From Stutzerimonas urumqiensis (GTDB lineage: Bacteria; Pseudomonadota; Gammaproteobacteria; Pseudomonadales; Pseudomonadaceae), in the NCBI RefSeq assembly GCF_003640395.1, contig NZ_RBZQ01000005.1:248001-312000 (forward strand): a DNA stretch of 64,000 nucleotides, in the 5' to 3' direction. This document shows, in pieces, positions 43,562-52,453 of the stretch. A program made the translations under genes and the position numbers. The notes beneath the pieces are model-generated. The model was not told where the DNA came from. It saw nothing but the letters and a program-made list of their open reading frames with translations, and ran no database searches. Every line of letters starts with the position of its first letter. The stretch's first letter is position 1.

Positions 43562-43786
43562 ATGGATAACACAGACAAACGCCGCTACCACGCGTTGCGC
43601 GCACATATCGACGGGCTGCTGAATGACGGCGCGTCCTTCGTCAAACGCGACCCCACCCTGCTCTGCCACCGCGAAAAGCTCTATCGCGTGACGCTGGGCA
43701 TGTTGGTAGACGAGTTCCACGAGGTCGAACACCTGGACCTCGCCCACCTCCCCGCGCCGCCCGTGCCGCTGCTCGACGAGCAGTGA
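43562..43786 (+). CDS. Conserved-looking small hypothetical protein
   Basis: 74 residues from ATG 43562. Sequence MDNTDKRRYHALRAHIDGLL then DPTLLCHREKLYRVTLGMLV and a Pro-rich end (HLPAPPVPLLDEQ). Charged, soluble, helical. No function recognised. Weak ribosome binding site (CAGGTGCTT). Confidence 0.6.
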   Translation: MDNTDKRRYHALRAHIDGLLNDGASFVKRDPTLLCHREKLYRVTLGMLVDEFHEVEHLDLAHLPAPPVPLLDEQ

Positions 43787-43914
43787 CAATACCGAGCTTC
43801 GGGCCGGCCTGAACCGATTCGGCCCGGTCCGACCGTTTGCCCTCTCCTCTCTTGCGACGCACCTGTGCGGCCTCGACGGGTCACACCTTGAGTCGTCATT
43901 CGAGAGGAGGCCCC

Positions 43915-44985
43915 ATGACGGTCGAGCAACAGCTGCAACTACTCGAGGAACTGCTACTGGCCCGAGGCCCCGCGGGGCAGGAAGACGAAGTGCGTGCCAT
44001 CTGTCATCGCGAGCTGTCGGGTTGTTGCGACGAGGTCTGGCAGGACCCGGCCGGCAACCTGATCGGCGTGATCAAAGCGACCCAGGTGCCGCGCGCCGAG
44101 GCCGAGCAGCATGCGATACGCATCATGGCGCACCAGGATGAGATCGCGATGGTGGTCAAGCGTATCGACGATGATGGCCGCCTGCGTGTCGTGGCGCTGG
44201 GCGGCGCCTACCCGGTCAACTTCGGCATGTGCCCGGTCGACATCCTCGGCGAGTCGCAGGTGCTGTCCGGCGCGCTGTCCTTCGGCACCATGCACGGCAC
44301 CACCGAGACCTCGCAGTCAAAGGATGTCCTGCAGGGCGACGTGCAGTGGAACGACGTGCATGTGATCACACGCTACAGCAAGGCGGAGCTTGGCGAACTC
44401 GGCGTGCGGGCCGGCACGCGGGTGGTGCTGAGTCGGCACTGGCGCAAGCCCTTGCGCATCCGCGACTGCATCGCCGCGCACTTCCTGGACGACCGCGCGC
44501 CGATCGTCACGGCGCTCACGGCGGCGCGAATGCTGTGCGATTGCCGCGAATCGCTCACCGCCGACGTCATGTTCGTGTTCACCACGAACGAGGAGGAAAC
44601 CAACTCCGGCGCCCAATACGCGGCGCGCACGCTGCCCGGCACCCTGTGCATCGCGCTGGAAGTCGGTCCCATCGCCGCCGAATACGACACCCGATTGTCG
44701 GTCGATCCGATCGTGCTGACGGGGGATGAAAAGGGCTTCTACTCACGGCATGTGTCGGAAGGCCTGCTCAAGGCGGCGGCGCGCTGCGGCTATTGCCCGC
44801 AGCCCGCGCTGATGCCCGGCTTCGCCTCCGACGCCAGCGCCGTGCTCGGCTCGGGCTCCTCGCCAACCGCCGGCTGTCTGGCCATCCCGACCGAGAACAC
44901 CCACGGCTATGAAGTGATCATGCAGCACGGCATGGAGGCCTGCGCGCGCACCCTGGTGGAGTACCTGAGGTCGCCGGGTGGCTAG
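43915..44985 (+). CDS. M42-family aminopeptidase / osmoprotectant-type peptidase
   Basis: 356 residues; ATG 43915 follows GAGGAGG. Co-catalytic dimetal peptidase motifs: IMAHQDEIAMVV, FGTMHGTTETSQSKDVLQGD, VFTTNEEETNSGAQYAA (catalytic Glu-Glu), EVGPIAAEYDTRLSVDP and PTENTHGYEVIMQHGMEA. It would cleave N-terminal residues from peptides in the cytoplasm. Single gene. Confidence 0.9.
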   Translation: MTVEQQLQLLEELLLARGPAGQEDEVRAICHRELSGCCDEVWQDPAGNLIGVIKATQVPRAEAEQHAIRIMAHQDEIAMVVKRIDDDGRLRVVALGGAYPVNFGMCPVDILGESQVLSGALSFGTMHGTTETSQSKDVLQGDVQWNDVHVITRYSKAELGELGVRAGTRVVLSRHWRKPLRIRDCIAAHFLDDRAPIVTALTAARMLCDCRESLTADVMFVFTTNEEETNSGAQYAARTLPGTLCIALEVGPIAAEYDTRLSVDPIVLTGDEKGFYSRHVSEGLLKAAARCGYCPQPALMPGFASDASAVLGSGSSPTAGCLAIPTENTHGYEVIMQHGMEACARTLVEYLRSPGG

Positions 44986-45174
44986 GGTGAGTCCTGGCGT
45001 CGCTGCCGATGGCGATTGGCGAGTGCGATGTTCTCGTCCTCGCCGCCCTGACCCACCAGGCGGCTCGGTAGAAATAGGCAGGCGCATGGCAGGAATCGGC
45101 TAACGACCGACGACCTCCCGGTCTCACTCTGGCTTCACCGCCTCACCGAGGCACATCCAGAGAGGAGAACAGCC

Positions 45175-45912
45175 ATGCACACCATCGAAGGCAAAGTCGT
45201 CGCGATTACCGGTGCCAGCAGTGGGATCGGTGAAGCAACCGCCCGGCTGCTCGCCAGCCGCGGCGCCACGGTCGTCCTGGGCGCTCGTCGTACCGAACGG
45301 CTCGAGCAGATCGCCGGCGACATCCGCGCAGCCGGTGGCACCGCCGAATTCCGCGCGCTGGACGTCACCGATCGAAGCGATGTCCAGGCGTTCGTCGACT
45401 TCGCGGCCAGCCGACACGGTCGCCTCGACGTGCTCGTCAATAACGCTGGCGTGATGCCCCTTTCCAAGCTCGAGGCGCTCAAGGTCGACGAGTGGGACCG
45501 CATGATCGACGTCAACATCCGCGGCGTGCTGCACGGAATCGCCGCGGCACTGCCGCTGATGCAGCGCCAGCGTGCCGGTCAGATCATCAACATGGCGTCG
45601 ATCGGCGCCTACGCCGTGAGCCCCACCGCCGCCGTCTACTGCGCGACCAAGTTCGCCGTCCGGGCCATCTCCGAAGGGCTGCGCCAGGAAGTCGGTGGCG
45701 ACATCCGCGTCACCGTCGTCTCGCCCGGCGTCACCGAATCGGAGCTGGCCGACAGCATCTCCGACGAAGGCGGACGCGCGGAAATGCAGGCGTTCCGCAA
45801 GATCGCCATCCCCGCCGATGCGATCGCCCGCGCGGTTGCCTACGCCGTCGAACAGCCGGCGGACGTGGACGTGAGCGAACTGATCGTTCGGCCGACGGCC
45901 AGCCCCTACTGA
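45175..45912 (+). CDS. Short-chain dehydrogenase/reductase (SDR)
   Basis: 245 residues after GAGAGGAG. Classical SDR: TGASSGIG (nucleotide loop, about residue 12-19), NNAG, catalytic Ser in NMASIGAYA, and Tyr/Lys in VYCATK. It is YdfG-like in overall pattern; substrate unknown. The next gene, an NTF2-like protein, may be co-transcribed (101-bp gap). Confidence 0.93.
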   Translation: MHTIEGKVVAITGASSGIGEATARLLASRGATVVLGARRTERLEQIAGDIRAAGGTAEFRALDVTDRSDVQAFVDFAASRHGRLDVLVNNAGVMPLSKLEALKVDEWDRMIDVNIRGVLHGIAAALPLMQRQRAGQIINMASIGAYAVSPTAAVYCATKFAVRAISEGLRQEVGGDIRVTVVSPGVTESELADSISDEGGRAEMQAFRKIAIPADAIARAVAYAVEQPADVDVSELIVRPTASPY

Positions 45913-46013
45913 CGCGCACGCACCGTCCGATTCACACCTCACCGATTCGCGCATCGCCCGGTTCGTCACGTCGCGGGCCGACCGGGCGTCGCCCCCCTGA
46001 AAGGAGTGCTGCG

Positions 46014-46523
46014 ATGACCATTCAACGCTACGTGTTCGCCCTGTTCACCCTGCTGGCGCCGCTCGGCGTGTCCGCCGCACAGGCAGGTACGCCCCCGGAA
46101 GCCGAAGCGGCGACCGAACGCAACCGCCAGTTCATCGCGCAGGCCTTCGCCGACTGGGCGGCGGGAGAGGGTTCGTTCTTCGATGACGTCCTGACCGAGG
46201 ATGCGGTCTGGATCATCAAGGGGTCCGGCCCCTCCGCCGGCGTCTACAGGGGGCGCGACGACTTCATGGAACGCGCCATCAAACCCTTCGCCGACCGCAT
46301 GGCGACCTTCGTCCAGCCGACGGTCCGGGACATCTGGGCCGACGGCGAGCATGTGATCGTCCACTGGGATGGCGCCGGAACGGCCGCCGACGGCGCGCCC
46401 TACCGCAACAGCTACGTGTGGATTCTGCGAATGGACGACGGAAAGGCCGCCGAGGTGATCGCCTTCCTCGACCTGCCCGAATATGAAGATGTACTCCAGC
46501 GCGTTCCAGCCCCCAGGACATGA
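46014..46523 (+). CDS. NTF2-like (SnoaL-type) protein with signal peptide
   Basis: 169 residues; ATG 46014 has AAGGAG upstream. Signal peptide of about 25 residues (LLAPLGVSAAQAG), then a SnoaL-like cone-shaped fold: FFDDVLTEDAVWIIKGSGPS, GRDDFMERAIKPFADRMATF, HVIVHWDGAGTAADGAPYRN. Such domains bind or isomerise small molecules. A degenerate partial copy of its C-terminal region lies at 49960-50024. Confidence 0.85.
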   Translation: MTIQRYVFALFTLLAPLGVSAAQAGTPPEAEAATERNRQFIAQAFADWAAGEGSFFDDVLTEDAVWIIKGSGPSAGVYRGRDDFMERAIKPFADRMATFVQPTVRDIWADGEHVIVHWDGAGTAADGAPYRNSYVWILRMDDGKAAEVIAFLDLPEYEDVLQRVPAPRT

Positions 46524-46659
46524 CCTGTTGCACGGCGAAGGGCCAGGCGCATTGGGCTTGCAGGGTTCACTGAGGGTGGTCGTCCAATCGACGTCATGGA
46601 ACGACTCATGCTGGGAACAAGGCAACCACGCCGGGCCGAAATACCTCGGCGTGGGCGCC

Positions 46660-47280
46660 CTAGCCTTTGAACCCTTTGGCGACCAGATAAACCTCTCTGG
46701 ACCGCGGCCGCGAGGCCTCGGGTTTGCGTATCACGACTTTTTCGAATGAACCGCGAACATCCTTGAGGAAGGCGTCCGAGCCTTCGCCCTGGAAGACCTT
46801 GACCACGTAGTTGCCGCCGGGCTTGAGCACCTGACGAACCATGTCCAGGGTGAGTTCGACCAGGTGCATCGAGGCGGCCTGGTCAGCGGCTGCGACCCCG
46901 CTGATATTGGGCGCGATGTCGGACACGATCAGATCGGGCTGCCTGCCGCCGAGCATGCCGAGGATCTGATTGAAGACCGCGTCCTGGGTGAAGTCGCCCT
47001 GAACGAAATCCACATTGTCGAGCGCGCCCATCGGCAGGATGTCGGTAGCCAGCACCCGCCCCGTTTCGCCGACGATACCGCCGGCCACCTGCGACCAGCC
47101 TCCCGGGGCCGAGCCCAGATCCATGACCAGCATGCCGGGGCGTATCAGCTTGTCCTTCTCGTTCAGCTCGATCAGCTTGTAGCTGGAACGCGAGCGCAGG
47201 CCATCTTTCTGGGCGCGTTTGACGAAAGGATCGTTGACGTGTTCATCCAGCCACCGGCGGCTGCTTTTGGATCGTTTCAT
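46660..47280 (-). CDS. rlmE: 23S rRNA (uridine-2'-O-)-methyltransferase RlmE (FtsJ)
   Basis: 206 residues from ATG 47280; GTG 47295 is a weaker alternative. The RrmJ methyltransferase: RSSYKLIELNEKDKLIRPGM (catalytic Lys), SAM motif DLGSAPGGWSQVA, DILPMGALDNVDFVQGDF, Asp in VSDIAPNISG, Lys in YVVKVFQGEG. It methylates U2552 of 23S rRNA. Unlike the usual yhbY-rlmE-ftsH arrangement, neither partner is beside it, so it may be a relocated or second copy. Confidence 0.93.
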   Translation of the reverse strand: MKRSKSSRRWLDEHVNDPFVKRAQKDGLRSRSSYKLIELNEKDKLIRPGMLVMDLGSAPGGWSQVAGGIVGETGRVLATDILPMGALDNVDFVQGDFTQDAVFNQILGMLGGRQPDLIVSDIAPNISGVAAADQAASMHLVELTLDMVRQVLKPGGNYVVKVFQGEGSDAFLKDVRGSFEKVVIRKPEASRPRSREVYLVAKGFKG

Positions 47281-47537
47281 GGGAAAGCCAACCACGGGGC
47301 ATCAAGGTGAAGAGCGACCTGCGCGCCGGAGCGAAGCGCCCAGGCCGCAAAGTGGCGGCGATTATAAGCCGATATCGCGGCGCCGCGGGGCTGCGAGCCA
47401 CCCCGCGCGCGCCACCGACGCCTGACGGACACCCATCGGAGAAGACCTGACAGCAGCAAGCCGCCACGCGTACACTCCGCGCCCTGCTTCACCTTCCGTT
47501 TCTTCCTCTGCCGGGGTCACCGGCCAGGACTACCGCC

Positions 47538-49178
47538 ATGATTCGCCTCAACGAGCTGTCCCTGCCCCTCGATCATTCCGCCGACGAACTGCGCGCGGCC
47601 ATCGTCGAGCGGCTCGGCATCAGCGACGCCGACCTGCTGAACTTCACCGTGTTCAAGCGCAGCTACGATGCGCGCAAGAAGAACAGCGTCATCCTGTTCA
47701 TCTACATCATTGACCTGGAAGCCCGGCACGAAGCGGCGATCCTGGCGCGCCTCGCCAACGACCGCAACGTGCGCCCTGCCCCGGATACCGGCTATTACCC
47801 GGTCGGGCAGGCGCCAGCCGGCCTGAATGAACGACCGCTGGTGGTGGGCTTCGGCCCCTGCGGCCTGTTCGCGGCGCTGCTGCTCGCGCAGATGGGCTTC
47901 AAGCCCATCGTGCTGGAGCGCGGCCGGGACGTGCGCCGCCGCACCAAGGACACCTGGGCGCTATGGCGCAAGAAGGCCCTTACGCCCGAGTCCAACGTGC
48001 AATTCGGCGAGGGCGGCGCCGGGCTGTTCTCCGACGGCAAGCTCTACAGCCAGATCAAGGACCCGAAGTTCTACGCCCGCAAGGTGATGCACGAGTTCGT
48101 ACGCGCCGGCGCGCCGGAAGAGATCATGTACGTGAGCAAGCCGCACATCGGCACCTTCCGCCTGACCGGCGTGGTGGCCGCGATGCGCGAGGAAATCATC
48201 GCCCTCGGCGGCGAGGTGCGTTTCGAGAGCAAGGTCACCGACCTCGTGATCGACGACGGCCAGCTCGAAGGCGTGGTGCTGGCCAGCGGCGAGACGCTTC
48301 GCAGCCGCCATGTCGTGCTCGCGCTGGGCCACAGTTCCCGCGACACCTTCCGCATGCTGCATCGCCAGGGCGTGTTCATCGAGGCCAAGCCCTTTGCCGT
48401 GGGCTTCCGGATCGAACACCCGCAAGGGATGATCGATCAGGCCCGCCTCGGCAAATATGCCGGCCACCCGGAGCTTGGCGCCGCCGACTACAAGCTGGTG
48501 CATCACGCCAGCAACGGCCGCGCCGTCTACAGCTTCTGCATGTGCCCCGGCGGCACCGTGGTGGCGGCCACCTCCGAGCCTGGGCGCGTTGTGACCAATG
48601 GCATGAGCCAGTACTCGCGCAACGAGCGCAATGCCAATGCCGGCATCGTCGTGGGCATCAACCCGGAGCAGGATTTCCCGGGCGGCCCGCTGGCCGGCGT
48701 GGAGTTGCAGGAGCGCCTGGAATCGCACGCTTACGCACTGGGTGGCAGCGACTACTGCGCGCCTGCGCAGCTGGTCGGTGACTTCATCCGCGGCGTGCCG
48801 TCGACCGCGTTCGGCGAGGTGGAGCCGTCCTACAAGCCGGGTGTGCGCCTGGGCGATCTGGCGCCTTCGCTGCCCGAGTATGCGATCGAAGCCATCCGCG
48901 AAGCACTGCCCGCTTTCGGCAAGCAGATTCGCGGTTTCGATCGCGATGACGCGGTACTCACCGGGATCGAAACCCGCACGTCGTCTCCGGTGCGCATCAC
49001 CCGTGACCCGGAAACGTTGCAAAGCCTGAACCTGCGCGGCTTGTACCCGGCTGGCGAAGGCGCCGGCTATGCGGGCGGCATCCTCTCGGCGGGTGTCGAT
49101 GGAATCAAGGTCGCCGAGGCGCTGGCGCGATCCCTACTGGACACAACGGGTGGCCAGCCCCGCCAAGCGGCAAGCTGA
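47538..49178 (+). CDS. FAD-dependent oxidoreductase of the COG2509 type
   Basis: 546 residues. An N-terminal domain of about 90 residues (LGISDADLLNFTVFKRSYDA) precedes a Rossmann FAD motif VVGFGPCGLFAALLLAQMG. FAD/substrate blocks follow: NVQFGEGGAGLFSDGKLYSQ, CMCPGGTVVAATSEPG, LYPAGEGAGYAGGILSAGVD. The enzyme family is widespread and uncharacterised; the predicted role is an NAD(P)/FAD dehydrogenase. Its stop overlaps the start of the following rRNA/tRNA methyltransferase gene by 1 bp. Confidence 0.92.
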   Translation: MIRLNELSLPLDHSADELRAAIVERLGISDADLLNFTVFKRSYDARKKNSVILFIYIIDLEARHEAAILARLANDRNVRPAPDTGYYPVGQAPAGLNERPLVVGFGPCGLFAALLLAQMGFKPIVLERGRDVRRRTKDTWALWRKKALTPESNVQFGEGGAGLFSDGKLYSQIKDPKFYARKVMHEFVRAGAPEEIMYVSKPHIGTFRLTGVVAAMREEIIALGGEVRFESKVTDLVIDDGQLEGVVLASGETLRSRHVVLALGHSSRDTFRMLHRQGVFIEAKPFAVGFRIEHPQGMIDQARLGKYAGHPELGAADYKLVHHASNGRAVYSFCMCPGGTVVAATSEPGRVVTNGMSQYSRNERNANAGIVVGINPEQDFPGGPLAGVELQERLESHAYALGGSDYCAPAQLVGDFIRGVPSTAFGEVEPSYKPGVRLGDLAPSLPEYAIEAIREALPAFGKQIRGFDRDDAVLTGIETRTSSPVRITRDPETLQSLNLRGLYPAGEGAGYAGGILSAGVDGIKVAEALARSLLDTTGGQPRQAAS

Positions 49179-49924
49179 TGAAAATCGACGAGGTCAAAAA
49201 ACTCCACCTGAAAAAGTACCGGGCCGAGTTCGGTTGCTTTCTCGTGGAGGGCGAGCACCTGGTTCTCGAACTGCAGAAAGCCGCGCTGCATCACCCGCAT
49301 CTGCAGCGCAGCGAACTGTACGTCACCGCCGCCTACGAGCACTGGCAGAGCCCGTTCCGGACGCACCTGATCAGCGAACGCCAGATGGCGCAGATCGCCG
49401 ACACCAAGACCCCGCAAGGCATCGTTGCGCGGGTGCCGATGCCAACCACAGCCGCGCCGGTTTCGGCGTCCGGCGACGAGCGCGCCATCTACCTGCATGA
49501 AGTCCAGGACCCGGGCAATCTCGGCACCATCCTGCGCACGCTGGCCTGGTTCGGCAGTTTCCGCTGCCTGCTCAGCCCCGGCAGCGTCGACCCGTACAAC
49601 CCCAAGGTCGTGCGCGCCAGCATGGGAGCGATCTTCCATACGCCCCTTGAGCTGGATGTCGGGCTCGATGCGTTGCGTGCGCGCTTCGAGCGAATCGCCT
49701 GCCTGGACATGCAGGGCGAACCGATCCAATCGGCGGGCTTCGGCAGCTTCGACTGCTACCTGTTCGGCAACGAAGCCCGTGGCGTGCCGCGCGAGCGATT
49801 GACCGACCTCGATGCGCAGCCGTTCACCATCCACGGCTGCGGCACCATCGAGTCGCTGAACCTCGCGGCGACGGTCAACATGTGCGCCTATGAGTTGAGC
49901 CGATCACGCATCCGCAGCGCGTAG
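49178..49924 (+). CDS. TrmH/SpoU-family RNA 2'-O-methyltransferase
   Basis: 248 residues. N-terminal substrate-binding domain (KKLHLKKYRAEFGCFLVEGE), then the SPOUT knot motifs: motif 1 EVQDPGNLGTILRTLAWFG, motif 2 LFGNEARGVP, motif 3 ESLNLAATVNMCAYE. It transfers a methyl group to ribose 2'-OH of rRNA or tRNA; target not predictable. Overlaps the flavoprotein gene by 1 bp (TGATG). Confidence 0.92.
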   Translation: MKIDEVKKLHLKKYRAEFGCFLVEGEHLVLELQKAALHHPHLQRSELYVTAAYEHWQSPFRTHLISERQMAQIADTKTPQGIVARVPMPTTAAPVSASGDERAIYLHEVQDPGNLGTILRTLAWFGSFRCLLSPGSVDPYNPKVVRASMGAIFHTPLELDVGLDALRARFERIACLDMQGEPIQSAGFGSFDCYLFGNEARGVPRERLTDLDAQPFTIHGCGTIESLNLAATVNMCAYELSRSRIRSA

Positions 49925-49959
49925 GCGGGCACGATCGGAGCCGACGCAACCTGTTGACC

Positions 49960-50024
49960 GGAACGACCCTTGACGGTGCGCCCTATCGCAACAGACATGC
50001 GTGGATGACGGAAAGCCGCCGAGG
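49960..50024 (+). pseudogene. Degenerate fragment of an NTF2-like gene
   Basis: This stretch encodes GTTLDGAPYRNRHAWM and then, after a deletion of about 15 bp, DGK-like and AAE-like codons. It aligns with 46376-46458 of the intact NTF2-like gene (GTAADGAPYRNSYVWI) in the same orientation with most bases identical. The rest of the gene is absent. Confidence 0.7.
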
Positions 50025-50079
50025 GGAGCGCTGTAGCTGCCTCGCTCAGCGCTCCCCGACAGGCGCCATCCGGCTTCGC

Positions 50080-51093
50080 TCAGGCCCGCTCGTCTGTCTC
50101 GCTGGCGGTGCGGGTGAGCGGCGGATCGTTGCGTGTCTTCCACAGCGACAGCAGCACACCGCCCGCCAGCAGGCCGACCGTGACGCTCAGGGAGATCACC
50201 GGCGGGGTCTTGCCGATGATGCCCACCAGGAAAATCTTGCAGCCGATGAACACCAGCACCAGCGCCAGGGCGTACTTGAGGTAGGCGAAGCGGTGGATCA
50301 TCGCCGCCAGCGCGAAGTACAGCGCACGCAGGCCAAGGATCGCGAAGATGTTCGAGGTGTAGACGATGAACGGGTCCTGGGTGATGGCGAAGATCGCCGG
50401 CACGCTGTCGACCGCGAAGACCAGGTCCGCGCATTCGATCAGCACCAGCGCCAGGAACAGCGGCGTCGCCCAAAGTACCGTTCGCCCGCTGGCATCGGGC
50501 TCGCGCACGAAGAAGCGGCCCTCGTGCAGGCGGTCGGTGACGCGCATGTGACGGCGCAGCAACCGGATCAGCGGATTGCTGGCCAGGTCCGGGTGATCGT
50601 CCACCTTGCTGAACAGCATCTTCACGCCGGTCAGCAGCAGGAAGACGCCGAACACGTAGAGAATCCAGCTGAACTCGGCGATCAGCGCGGCACCCAAGCC
50701 GATCATGATCGCGCGCAGCACGATCACGCCGAGGATGCCCCAGAACAGCACCTCGTGCTGGTACTTACGCGGGATGGCGAGGAAGCTGAAGATCATCGCC
50801 ATGAGAAACACGTTGTCCATGGACAACGACTTCTCGATCAGAAAGCCGGTGTAGAAATCCATACCGGCATCGCCGCCCTTGATGTGCCACACCCACAAGC
50901 CGAACAGCAGGCCGGCGGTGATGTAGCCCGCTGACAGCAGCAAGCTTTCCTTGACGCCGATTTCGCGATGCTCGCGGTGCAGCACGCCGAGGTCGAAGAC
51001 CAAGAGCGCGATGACGATGCCGATGAAGATCAGCCACAACCAGGTAGCGGTGCCGAGAAACTCGGCCATGAAGAACGGTTCCAGGGTGCTCAT
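50080..51093 (-). CDS. TerC-family integral membrane protein (Alx-like)
   Basis: 337 residues after AAGGAGGGGCTC. About eight to nine membrane segments. TerC signature IEKSLSMDNVFLMAMIFSFL, mirrored by ECADLVFAVDSVPAIFAITQ; conserved acidic residues in these segments are thought to bind metal. Members are linked to manganese export, alkaline response or tellurite resistance. No yybP-ykoY riboswitch was recognised in its leader. Confidence 0.93.
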   Translation of the reverse strand: MSTLEPFFMAEFLGTATWLWLIFIGIVIALLVFDLGVLHREHREIGVKESLLLSAGYITAGLLFGLWVWHIKGGDAGMDFYTGFLIEKSLSMDNVFLMAMIFSFLAIPRKYQHEVLFWGILGVIVLRAIMIGLGAALIAEFSWILYVFGVFLLLTGVKMLFSKVDDHPDLASNPLIRLLRRHMRVTDRLHEGRFFVREPDASGRTVLWATPLFLALVLIECADLVFAVDSVPAIFAITQDPFIVYTSNIFAILGLRALYFALAAMIHRFAYLKYALALVLVFIGCKIFLVGIIGKTPPVISLSVTVGLLAGGVLLSLWKTRNDPPLTRTASETDERA

Positions 51094-51281
51094 GAGCCCC
51101 TCCTTCGTCGAAGTTGTACAAACTGCGACTCCGACATGGCAGCACTCGGCTGTCAGAGGGGCCCGGCGTCACGGCGCCAATCTAGCAGGCGCCGTGCGGC
51201 GCTCAAGCCGTCCGGCTTTGCAAATTATTTCCATCCCGGCAAGCGTCGCGTTCGCCGGCTGACCGCGCCCCCGTGACCGGC

Positions 51282-52211
51282 TCAGTACCCCCGCTGCACA
51301 TCCACCACGCCACTCACCGGCGCTCCGGCTTCGAGCGCGCCGATCTTCGTGCAGATCTGCTCGACCGTCGCATCGCGCAGGGTGCGGGCCGAAATGTGCG
51401 GGGTGATGGTGATGCCCGGGGTGCGCCAGAACGGGTGGTCGGCGGGGAGCGGTTCCTGGCGGAAGACGTCGAGCACGGCCCGGGTGACCTGGCCCTCGGC
51501 GAGCGCGCGGATGAGGTCGTCGTCGACCAGGTGTTCGCCGCGACCGACGTTGATCACCACGGCATTCGGTTGCAGGCGGCTGAGCAGGCGGTAGTCGATG
51601 AGATCGCGCGTGTCATCGGTCAGCGGAAGCGTGTTGATGAGCACCCGCGTGGCGGACAGGAAGGTGTCGAGCCCGGCCTGTCCGGCATGGCTCTGCACGC
51701 CGTCGAGCGCATGCTCGCTGCGCGCCCAGCCATGCACCGGGTAGTCCAGCGCGGCGAGGGTCCGCGCGACCCGCTTGCCGATATGGCCAAGCCCGAGCAC
51801 GCCGACGGGCCATTCGCTGCGCTTGATCGGCCGATGGATCTTCCAGCGCTGCTCGGCCTGCTGCTGGCGGTAGAGGTCCATGTCGCGACTGGCGCCAACC
51901 ACGTGATAGGCGACGTACTCGGCCATCTGCACGGACATGCCGGCGTCTTCCAGCCGCACCACCGGGATGTCGCGTGGCAGGTTCGGCAGTCGCAGCAGGC
52001 CGTCGATCCCCGCGCCCAGGTTGAACACCGCACGCAGCGAGCGCTCCTGTTCGAAGAGCGCCTCGGAAGGCTGCCAGACCAGCGCGTAGTCGGCGCCGGT
52101 TGGCGGCAGGCCGGCTTGCCAGACGATGATTTCGGCATCGGGCAGTTGCGCGGCGATCAGGTCGGTCCAGCGTTCGGGTTGCGGGTCGTAGGCCGCGAAC
52201 AGGATTTTCAT
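51282..52211 (-). CDS. ghrA: Glyoxylate/hydroxypyruvate reductase A-type D-2-hydroxyacid dehydrogenase
   Basis: 309 residues, the length of GhrA. NAD(P) motif GVLGLGHIGKRVARTLAAL, catalytic Arg in INVGRGEHLVDDD, Glu in VFRQEPLPADHPFWRTPG, His in ITITPHISA. It reduces glyoxylate and hydroxypyruvate with NADPH in the cytoplasm. Lies between TerC and a tandem REP repeat. Confidence 0.92.
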   Translation of the reverse strand: MKILFAAYDPQPERWTDLIAAQLPDAEIIVWQAGLPPTGADYALVWQPSEALFEQERSLRAVFNLGAGIDGLLRLPNLPRDIPVVRLEDAGMSVQMAEYVAYHVVGASRDMDLYRQQQAEQRWKIHRPIKRSEWPVGVLGLGHIGKRVARTLAALDYPVHGWARSEHALDGVQSHAGQAGLDTFLSATRVLINTLPLTDDTRDLIDYRLLSRLQPNAVVINVGRGEHLVDDDLIRALAEGQVTRAVLDVFRQEPLPADHPFWRTPGITITPHISARTLRDATVEQICTKIGALEAGAPVSGVVDVQRGY

Positions 52212-52263
52212 GCGGTGTCCTTGTGGGTTCGGCTGGGCATTGGGGCGTTAGCGGGGGTTCAGC

Positions 52264-52383
52264 GGGTTGGGTGCAATCCTTGTTGATCTGGCGGGGGGCG
52301 GTTCGCCCGCAAGCGGGCTCCTACGGGTTGGTGCAATTCTTGTCGATCTGGCGGGGGCGGCTCGCCCGCAAGCGGGCTCCTAC
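52264..52383. repeat. Tandem pair of REP-type palindromes
   Basis: Two direct units, 52264-52324 (61 bp) and 52325-52383 (59 bp), differ by two single-base deletions and a few substitutions. Each begins GGGTTGG, contains GATCTGGCGGGGG and ends with the Pseudomonas REP core TCGCCCGCAAGCGGGCTCCTAC (inverted repeat GCCCGC-AA-GCGGGC). It lies 3' to the aldolase operon and 5' to ghrA; may limit read-through. Confidence 0.9.
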
Positions 52384-52453
52384 GGGGCGGGGGCGATTCG
52401 TCTCGAGGCGGCAGGGGCGCGGCGCAGGCGGTGGGCCTGAGACCGCGCATCCG

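Noticed and set aside
51094-51281. yybP-ykoY manganese riboswitch upstream of the TerC gene
   Set aside because: Expected for alx-type genes, but the conserved GGGGAGUAG-like core was not found in the leader; only a GGCGCC hairpin is seen.
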